A stretch of DNA of 5,937 nt from Chrysiogenales bacterium (GTDB lineage: Bacteria; Acidobacteriota; Aminicenantia; UBA2199): assembly GCA_004525465.1 (NCBI GenBank), contig SPCN01000151.1, positions 1 to 5,937 of the forward strand. Direction: 5' to 3'. The notes below the pieces were generated by a model. That model worked only from the letters and a program-made list of their open reading frames with translations, had not been told where the DNA came from and did no database searches. The position numbers were made by a program, and so were the translations under genes. Shown here in pieces: positions 1 to 4,855 of this stretch. Position 1 is the stretch's first letter. The number at the start of each line of letters is the position of its first letter.

Positions 1-1617
1 CATACCAATGTCCAGGCCGCCCATGATGTCTTCAGCCCCGAACTGCTGAAAAACTATTTCGGAAACTACTTGAAGGAATTCAACATTCCCTTGAACGAAT
101 TTTTGGCCTTCGGCCGGGTTAATCGTGAAGACCAGCAGGAAAATTTTTCCATGACCGTGGCCGCCGTGAAAAATTCCGCCTTTGTCAACGGCGTTTCCAC
201 TCTGCACGCCCAAGTGGCCAAAGATATTCTGAAAAATCTCTGGCCGACCGTGCCGTTGGAGCATGTTCCCATTCAATCGATCACCAACGGCATCCACATT
301 CCTTCCTGGGTTTCTTTTGAAATGAACGACTTGTTCGAAAGGTATCTGGGCGGCAAGTGGCGCGAAAAACAGGATTACCGCGATGCTTGGGAAAAGGTGC
401 TGAATATCCCCGATCCCGAACTCTGGAACGTGCATGAGATTCGCCGCAGGCGTCTGATCGCCTTCACTCGCCAGCGATTGCAAAAACAACTGATTGCCAA
501 GGGTGCCTCGAACCTGCTGGTCAGTGAATCGCAGGAAGCCTTGAATCCGGTGGCCCTGACCATCGGTTTCGCCCGCCGCTTCGCAACCTACAAACGCGCT
601 TACCTTATCTTCAAAGATCGGGAGCGCTTGCTTAAAATACTGAATAATCCGGAACGGCCTGTGCAGCTGATCTTCGCCGGCAAGGCCCATCCCCAGGACC
701 AGGCCGGCAAGGAACTGATCAAAGACATCATTTCTTTCATGTCCACAGAACACCTGCGCGGCAAAATCGCTTTTATTGAAGACTATGACATCAACGTGGC
801 CCGCTACCTGGTTTCTGGTGTTGATATTTGGTTGAATACGCCGCTGCGGCCCTTTGAGGCTTGCGGCACTTCGGGCATGAAGGCCGCTTGCAACGGAGTC
901 TTGAATTTCAGTGTTTTGGACGGCTGGTGGGACGAGGCGTATGACTTGAAGAACGGTTGGGCCATCGGCAACCGCGAAGTCTACACCGACAAGGAATACC
1001 AGGACGAGGTCGAAAGCAAGGCTATTTATTCCATTCTTGAAAAAGATATCATTCCCCTGTTTTACGAAAGGGGCGCCGATGGCCTGCCGCGCGAATGGAT
1101 CCGCATGATGAAGCATTCCCTGGTCACCATCGCCTCGCGCTACAATACCAATCGCATGGTCAAGGAATATTTCAGCAAATTCTATAAAAACGCTTCGGAC
1201 AACTACGCCAAGCTGAGCGCCGATGGTTTCTCCGCCTGCCGTGAACTGGTCAAGTGGAAGGGCAGGATGAAGAACGAATTCCCGGCTGTGCGCGTCGAGA
1301 ACGTTCAGGCCGACACCAACCGCACTTACAAGAGCGGCGAGCAGTTCCGTCTGCAGGCCGACCTTTTTTTAGGCAAGACCCAACCAGGGGAAATACGGGT
1401 CGATGTATATTACGGCACCATCGTTGGCGATGACATTTTACAGAGTTCTGCCTTGGTCCCATTGGACAATGTTGAAAAAATCGATGAGAGCCGCTTCCGC
1501 TTCAGCGGTGTCATCCACTGCGCCCGCACCGGCAGCTTCGGTTTCAAACTGCGTGTCACGCCTTTTCATCCGCTACTGAGCGATCCCAATCAGATGAACT
1601 TGGTGCTTTGGAGTTAG
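1..1617 (+). CDS. glgP: Alpha-glucan (glycogen/maltodextrin) phosphorylase, GT35 family, 5'-truncated by the window edge
   Basis: Releases glucose 1-phosphate from alpha-1,4-glucan ends using phosphate and pyridoxal phosphate (PLP), in the cytoplasm. The frame is open from base 1, giving 538 window residues before TAG at 1615-1617. Codon 1 is a His that fits the active-site His of the family's HTPVPAGxD-type loop. Other visible motifs are NGIHIPSW (96-103), GFARRFATYKRA (189-200), FAGKAHPQD (225-233) and the PLP-lysine segment GTSGMKA, with the Lys at residue 294, followed by NGVLNFSVLDGWWDE. The last ~120 residues form the beta-rich tail seen in the Thermotoga-type glucan phosphorylases (about 800-850 aa), ending in a typical LVLW motif, so roughly the N-terminal 300 residues are missing. 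The TTG at base 70 is not a real start, because conserved sequence continues upstream of it. It converges on rsmB, and no clear intrinsic terminator follows. Family assignment is firm; preference for glycogen or maltodextrin cannot be read from sequence. Confidence 0.95.
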   Translation, partial: HTNVQAAHDVFSPELLKNYFGNYLKEFNIPLNEFLAFGRVNREDQQENFSMTVAAVKNSAFVNGVSTLHAQVAKDILKNLWPTVPLEHVPIQSITNGIHIPSWVSFEMNDLFERYLGGKWREKQDYRDAWEKVLNIPDPELWNVHEIRRRRLIAFTRQRLQKQLIAKGASNLLVSESQEALNPVALTIGFARRFATYKRAYLIFKDRERLLKILNNPERPVQLIFAGKAHPQDQAGKELIKDIISFMSTEHLRGKIAFIEDYDINVARYLVSGVDIWLNTPLRPFEACGTSGMKAACNGVLNFSVLDGWWDEAYDLKNGWAIGNREVYTDKEYQDEVESKAIYSILEKDIIPLFYERGADGLPREWIRMMKHSLVTIASRYNTNRMVKEYFSKFYKNASDNYAKLSADGFSACRELVKWKGRMKNEFPAVRVENVQADTNRTYKSGEQFRLQADLFLGKTQPGEIRVDVYYGTIVGDDILQSSALVPLDNVEKIDESRFRFSGVIHCARTGSFGFKLRVTPFHPLLSDPNQMNLVLWS

Positions 1618-1631
1618 GAATCCAAACAGAG

Positions 1632-1777
1632 ATAGGTTTAAGGCATACGGTAGACGGCAACTAAAGAACGCAACCTTTCCCCCTGATATTATCGAATTTG
1701 CAGCCGTTTAAGGTGATTTTCTTAGGTAGTGTGTTTGGCTTTCACCGTCTGCCGTCAACCGTAAACCGGACACCGAT
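1632..1777. repeat. Inverted pair of degenerate 7-nt tandem repeats between convergent genes
   Basis: The left arm (1632-1659) reads as four heptads: ATAGGTT, TAAGGCA, TACGGTA, GACGGCA. The right arm (1743-1777) reads as five heptads, each with CCG at positions 3-5: CACCGTC, TGCCGTC, AACCGTA, AACCGGA, CACCGAT. Reverse-complemented, the right arm pairs with the left; the best block is 1646-1659 against 1750-1763, with 13 of 14 bases matching. The central ~83 nt shows no further structure. A 5-base direct repeat, AACAG, sits just outside both ends (1625-1629 and 1778-1782) and could be a target-site duplication, or chance. This fits a small non-autonomous element or a dispersed intergenic repeat. 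It contains no U-tract, so it is not a classic terminator, although it is the only structure between the two convergent genes. Confidence 0.5.
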
Positions 1778-1789
1778 AACAGTTCAAGA

Positions 1790-3082
1790 TCATTTAGGCT
1801 CTAACAAGGCCATATAGAACAGATCGTTGTTCAGTTCAGAAGGCAAGAGATAACAGCCGAATTTCGTTTTCTGCACCCGGTAGTGGTATTTTTCCAGCAG
1901 CGGCTGAATGGCCACCGCCTGCAGTCCGCGGCTAGCGGCAACTTTTTCCACCACGCCCTCGCTCTCTTCATGGATAAATGAGCAAACGGCATACAACCAA
2001 CGGGCATGCGGGAAGCGTTCGACCAGGCTGGCCAGCATGAGACGTTGCTGCCGTGAATTTTTTTCGATCATTTCCTTGCTGATCTTGCTTTTTAAATCGG
2101 GATTTTTGCGCAAAGTGCCGCTCGAGGTGCAAGGGGCATCAAGGATGATCAGGTCGGCTGCCTCCCGGTCGTGCGGATATTTGAAGATATCGGCAACGAA
2201 AGGGAAAATCGTATCCAGGTGCAAACGGCGGATGTTTTGCTCGAGCAGGCGCAGCCGCTGCGGGTTGACATCGCTGGCCCATATTTTTATATCAGGTCGC
2301 AGGCAGGCCAGGGTCTGTGATTTGCCCCCCGGGGCTGCGGCCACGTCGCAGACTGTCTTCTCGGCAGTAGCGGCCGCCAGCAGCGCCACCGCTTGAGAAC
2401 CGGTATTCTGGACATAAAATCCGCCCAATTGCTCCGGCTTTTCCAGTACCTGGCCGGCGGCCTTGGTTTCGAAACAATCCAGTTGTGGCAATTCACGGAA
2501 GGGGATGCCGGCGCTGGTCAAGGCCTGGCGCGCCTGATCCATGCTCATCTGCTTAGGGTTGAAACGCAGGTGAAAAACGGGTTCGCGGTCCAGGTATTCC
2601 AGGTCCGCTTCCGATGCGGCGGACACCTGCTGCAGGCTGGCGAGCAGCTGTGCCGAAATGGAGAATTTCAAGCCAGGGTTTTCGCTGCTGCTGATGGAGT
2701 TTTTTACCTCCTGCTTGCGGCGCAGCAATTGGCGCAAAACGGCGTTAACAAAAGGTTTCTCTTTCTTGGCTACGGCATTCACCACTTCGTTGACCACTGC
2801 GTACTCGGGATAGGAATCGGAATACAACAGCAGGAAAACAGCGATTTTCAAAAATACATACGTGGCCGCGGCCGGCGCCTGGCTTTTGTTTTTCAGGAAA
2901 AGGCCGATAACATGTTCCAGGGCGATGTCCTTGCGCACGACCCCGTACACCGTGCGTGTCAGCGCATTTTTGTCGCTGGCGGCATAATGCTCCAAAAATC
3001 TTGTCAACAACATACGCAGATTGGTTTGTGGGTCGGTGTAATAATCGCACAGGACGCTGGCGGATGGGGTGATGAATTTCAC
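1790..3082 (-). CDS. rsmB: 16S rRNA (cytosine-967-C5)-methyltransferase RsmB
   Basis: Methylates C967 of 16S rRNA using S-adenosylmethionine. At 430 aa it matches the E. coli length (429). The N-terminal ~135 residues are a NusB-like RNA-binding domain (helical, with the VVNEVVNAVAK and FVNAVLRQLLRR segments near 96-121). The Rossmann-type methyltransferase domain follows: SAM motif I VCDVAAAPGGK (244-254), motif IV DAPCTSSGTLRKNPD (315-329) with Cys318, and motif VI YAVCSF with Cys367. By family analogy Cys367 is the nucleophile and Cys318 assists product release. Motif I has Ala where CAAPGGK-type members have Cys, which is not a catalytic change. The start is GTG at 3082; its last bases form a GTGA overlap with the fmt stop, and the upstream Shine-Dalgarno is weak, so translation is probably coupled to fmt. 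It is the last gene of the def-fmt-rsmB operon. No hairpin plus U-run is visible after its TGA. Confidence 0.95.
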   Translation of the reverse strand: MKFITPSASVLCDYYTDPQTNLRMLLTRFLEHYAASDKNALTRTVYGVVRKDIALEHVIGLFLKNKSQAPAAATYVFLKIAVFLLLYSDSYPEYAVVNEVVNAVAKKEKPFVNAVLRQLLRRKQEVKNSISSSENPGLKFSISAQLLASLQQVSAASEADLEYLDREPVFHLRFNPKQMSMDQARQALTSAGIPFRELPQLDCFETKAAGQVLEKPEQLGGFYVQNTGSQAVALLAAATAEKTVCDVAAAPGGKSQTLACLRPDIKIWASDVNPQRLRLLEQNIRRLHLDTIFPFVADIFKYPHDREAADLIILDAPCTSSGTLRKNPDLKSKISKEMIEKNSRQQRLMLASLVERFPHARWLYAVCSFIHEESEGVVEKVAASRGLQAVAIQPLLEKYHYRVQKTKFGCYLLPSELNNDLFYMALLEPK

Positions 3083-4011
3083 GATAACAACTCAGGGAAG
3101 CGGTTTCCCAGGGAAAATTGCCAGGGGCTCATTGCCTTTTTGCCATCGGGTTGAATATTAGTAATTTCCAGGACCGTCTTCAAACCGCAACCGACCAGCA
3201 GGCCTTGGGAGTCCAGGGCCAATATTTGGCCTGTCTGGCCGTGGTGTTCTTTGCCGGATACTCTGGCGTTGAGGATTTTAATCTGCCGCTTTTCCAGGCT
3301 GAAAAACAACCCAGGCCAAGGTGTGAAAGCCCGTAGCCGGTCGTAAAGGCGTTGGGCCGGCAGCCGCCAATCAACCCGACCTTCGCTTTTTTTGACCGCC
3401 GGCGCCAAAGTAGCCAGGGAATCGTCCTGGGGATGCTTGCGGATCTTGCCCGAAAAAATCTGCTTTAATGTGTGCAACAGGAAGGGAGCGGCCCTTTCAC
3501 CCAGGCGCAGCTGATAGGAGGCGGTGGTGTCGTCGGGACGGATGGCGATCTCTTCCTGTGCCCAGACCGGACCGGCATCCATGCGGCCGCTGATCTCAAA
3601 AACGGTTATGCCGCTGCGGGTCTCTCCATTTTCAAGGGCGCGCTGCACCGGCGCGGCCCCGCGGTAGACGGGCAGCAGAGAAAAATGGACATTGATCGTC
3701 CTGTAACGAGGCAGGGAATAGAGGGCGCTGGGAATGAACTGGCCGTAAGACACGGCGACGGCGATGGCCGGTTCGATGCGGCGCATGGCCAATTCCAATT
3801 CCGGCTCGCACAGATCGGGCGGCTGAATGCAGGGCAGGCGGTTCTCGACAGCGAATTGCTTGACCGGAGGAACGATCAACTGGCGGTTGCGCCCGCCGTA
3901 GTTATCCGGTTGAGTGACGATCAGTTTCAGGTTGAAATTTCTGTTCAGTTCTTTGAGGATGGGCAGGCCTATGGCCGAGGTTCCGAAAAAAATCAATTCA
4001 CCATTGACCAC
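3079..4011 (-). CDS. fmt: Methionyl-tRNA formyltransferase
   Basis: Transfers a formyl group from 10-formyltetrahydrofolate to Met-tRNA(fMet), making the initiator tRNA for translation. It is 310 aa, close to the usual ~315. The N-terminal formyltransferase domain (about 5-185) starts with the beta-strand and glycine turn LIFFGTSAIG and carries the hallmark block INVHFSLLPVYRGAAP (106-121). The catalytic triad expected from E. coli (Asn106, His108, Asp144) is present as Asn107, His109 and Asp145 (in GRMDAGP). The C-terminal OB-like tRNA-binding domain begins near KSEGRVDW (208-215) and includes RAFTPWPG (227-234). The GTG start at 4011 lies inside the 3' end of def (14-nt overlap), preceded only by an A/G-rich stretch, and gives an N-terminus the same length as the family. 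Its TGA overlaps the rsmB GTG by 4 nt. Confidence 0.96.
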   Translation of the reverse strand: MVNGELIFFGTSAIGLPILKELNRNFNLKLIVTQPDNYGGRNRQLIVPPVKQFAVENRLPCIQPPDLCEPELELAMRRIEPAIAVAVSYGQFIPSALYSLPRYRTINVHFSLLPVYRGAAPVQRALENGETRSGITVFEISGRMDAGPVWAQEEIAIRPDDTTASYQLRLGERAAPFLLHTLKQIFSGKIRKHPQDDSLATLAPAVKKSEGRVDWRLPAQRLYDRLRAFTPWPGLFFSLEKRQIKILNARVSGKEHHGQTGQILALDSQGLLVGCGLKTVLEITNIQPDGKKAMSPWQFSLGNRFPELLS

Positions 4012-4516
4012 TTTTTCTCTTCAGGTTGATCTCTTTTTTGATCAGGGTGCGTTTCAAACTGGATACGCGGTCAACGATCAGCATGCCGTTGAGGTGATCG
4101 ATCTCATGCTGCAGCACCCGCGCCTTCAGGCCGTCGAATTCTGCGCGCAGTTCTTGGCCGTCAAGCAGGGTGGCCTGCAGGAAAATACGGGCGTTGCGCT
4201 TGATGGGCAGTGAATAGCCGGGAACCGACAGGCAACCCTCCTCGCTGATCTCATAGCCTTCGGCTTCGATGATCTGCGGATTGATGATTACCAGCAGCTC
4301 TTCGGGATTTTCCCCGACCGAGAGATCCATGGTGAGCAACTGAACGGATTCGTTCACCTGGGGCGCGGCCAGGCCGATGCCCGGGGCCTGGTGCATGGCT
4401 TGCACCATGGCCGCGGCCAGGTCGGTGATGTGCCGGTCGATGTCGCGGATCGCGCGTGCCTTCACTTTCAGCACGTCATCGCCGTATTTGCAGATCTTCA
4501 AAGTCTCGTTTGCCAC
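3998..4516 (-). CDS. def: Peptide deformylase (GTG start, probably leaderless)
   Basis: Metalloenzyme that removes the N-formyl group from nascent proteins in the cytoplasm, reversing what fmt adds. All three family motifs are present (numbered from GTG): GIGLAAPQV (46-54), EGCLSVPG (93-100) and QHEIDH (136-141). Metal ligands are Cys95, His137 and His141; the catalytic acid/base is Glu138. The frame runs back to an ATG at 4555, but I choose GTG at 4516. It gives 172 aa (E. coli has 169), starting MANETLKICKYGDDVL, which lines up with typical N-termini. The extra 13 codons from the ATG have no family counterpart and are occupied by a consensus promoter. No Shine-Dalgarno precedes the GTG. First gene of the operon, overlapping fmt by 14 nt. 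Identity is essentially certain; the start is inferred. Confidence 0.95.
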   Translation of the reverse strand: MANETLKICKYGDDVLKVKARAIRDIDRHITDLAAAMVQAMHQAPGIGLAAPQVNESVQLLTMDLSVGENPEELLVIINPQIIEAEGYEISEEGCLSVPGYSLPIKRNARIFLQATLLDGQELRAEFDGLKARVLQHEIDHLNGMLIVDRVSSLKRTLIKKEINLKRKSGQW

Positions 4517-4522
4517 GGAATG

Positions 4523-4551
4523 ATTATATTTTTTCGCCGGACACTTGTCAA
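4523..4551 (-). promoter_or_regulatory. Consensus sigma70-type promoter of the def-fmt-rsmB operon
   Basis: On the minus strand, TTGACA (4551-4546) and TATAAT (4528-4523) are separated by exactly 17 nt, so both hexamers and the spacing match the textbook vegetative consensus. Six bases (CATTCC) follow the -10 box, placing the expected +1 at 4516, the G of the def GTG codon. A strong constitutive promoter fits a translation-factor operon. It lies 24 bp from the edge of the neighbouring inverted-repeat element. Confidence 0.85.
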
Positions 4552-4590
4552 TCATTCGCGGATTTGCCGAACTTGGAATCCCCCTCTTGT

Positions 4591-4610
4591 CCCCCCTTCA
4601 GTAAGGGGGG
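4591..4610. other. Left hairpin of the intergenic repeat element
   Basis: A perfect 8-bp stem, CCCCCCTT against AAGGGGGG, closes a CAGT loop. A short AATTT follows, but there is no U-run on either strand long enough to call an intrinsic terminator. It may act as a transcriptional barrier between the divergent genes, but this is inference. Confidence 0.7.
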
Positions 4611-4663
4611 AATTTGAAAGGTGAGAGGAGTTGAGTGATTTCTGTTAAAGCGATTGCTTCCAA

Positions 4664-4681
4664 CCCCCTTTACTAAGGGGG
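4664..4681. other. Right hairpin of the intergenic repeat element
   Basis: A 7-bp stem, CCCCCTT against AAGGGGG, closes a TACT loop. It is followed by TGCCGCAGGC and a second G-run that forms the element's terminus. It is the inverted counterpart of the hairpin about 50 nt to the left, with small differences in the loop and C/G-run length. Confidence 0.65.
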
Positions 4682-4785
4682 GTGCCGCAGGCGGGGGGAT
4701 CCATATGTCGTGTATCAACGGTTTTGTTATTGCCGTCTCTCGCTCCTGCCTGCATATAAATCTGGTAAGGGTCGTGTGTTTCGAA

Positions 4786-4812
4786 TTGCAAAAGAAGTGG
4801 CTTTGTGATAAT
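4786..4812 (+). promoter_or_regulatory. Candidate mutL promoter with extended -10
   Basis: GATAAT (4807-4812) matches the -10 consensus at 5 of 6 bases and is preceded by TG one base upstream (4804-4805), an extended -10. TTGCAA (4786-4791) is a weak -35, 15 nt away, which is shorter than ideal. The expected transcript would start near 4819, leaving a ~37-nt leader before the mutL GTG. It is the best candidate in 4703-4843, but far weaker than the def promoter. Confidence 0.4.
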
Positions 4813-4825
4813 TTTTCCAGACTGC

Positions 4826-4843
4826 CGGCCGGTGAGCCGGCCG
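4826..4843 (+). other. GC-only hairpin in the mutL leader
   Basis: CGGCCGG (4826-4832) pairs perfectly with CCGGCCG (4837-4843) around a TGAG loop, ending one base before the ATG at 4844. In mRNA it would bury the GGTGAG that could otherwise serve as ribosome-binding site for that ATG. It leaves the GGGAG site two bases downstream exposed. Confidence 0.5.
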
Positions 4844-4845
4844 AT

Positions 4846-4850
4846 GGGAG
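4846..4850 (+). promoter_or_regulatory. Ribosome-binding site deciding the mutL start
   Basis: GGGAG lies 5 nt upstream of GTG at 4856, a good Shine-Dalgarno spacing. It overlaps the alternative ATG at 4844, so the two starts are competing readings. The hairpin just upstream favours the GTG. Confidence 0.6.
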
Positions 4851-4855
4851 TAGCT

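Larger units (their letters stand above)
4575..4702. repeat. 128-bp MITE-like/REP-like element with two inverted C-run/G-run hairpins
   Basis: The two ends are inverted copies of each other: the left end starts GGAATCCCCC and the right end finishes GGGGGGATCC. Each half contains a compact hairpin (4591-4610 and 4664-4681) with a related stem and a 4-nt loop. A linker (CTCTTG-like on the left, GCCGCAGGC-like on the right) separates hairpin from terminus in each half. The centre (about 4611-4663) is AT-richer and unpaired. Translations of such repeats give spurious PPxxKGG-like peptides, which occur here in frames on the plus strand (PFTKGG). No flanking target-site duplication is evident. It encodes no protein and sits between the divergent def and mutL promoters. 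Confidence 0.7.

Noticed and set aside
70..72. TTG at base 70 as the start of the phosphorylase
   Set aside because: The frame is open and matches family sequence from base 1, so the gene begins outside the window.
1618..1789. Intrinsic terminator(s) for the convergent glgP and rsmB genes
   Set aside because: No stable short-loop hairpin followed by a U-run is visible on either strand; only the long-loop inverted heptad repeat is present.
2393..3154. 253-codon open frame on the plus strand opposite rsmB
   Set aside because: It is antisense to a well-supported rsmB gene, has no recognisable motif, and its composition reflects the reverse strand of the rsmB codons.
3472..4213. Open frames on the plus strand opposite fmt and def
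   Set aside because: fmt and def carry all catalytic motifs on the minus strand, so these are shadow frames.
4517..4555. 13-codon N-terminal extension of peptide deformylase from ATG 4555
   Set aside because: The extension coincides with a consensus -35/-10 promoter, lacks a ribosome-binding site, and has no counterpart in family N-termini.
4724..4760. TTGTTA and TATAAA as a second mutL promoter
   Set aside because: The boxes are about 25 nt apart, too far for a sigma70-type promoter, and no better -35 pairs with TATAAA.
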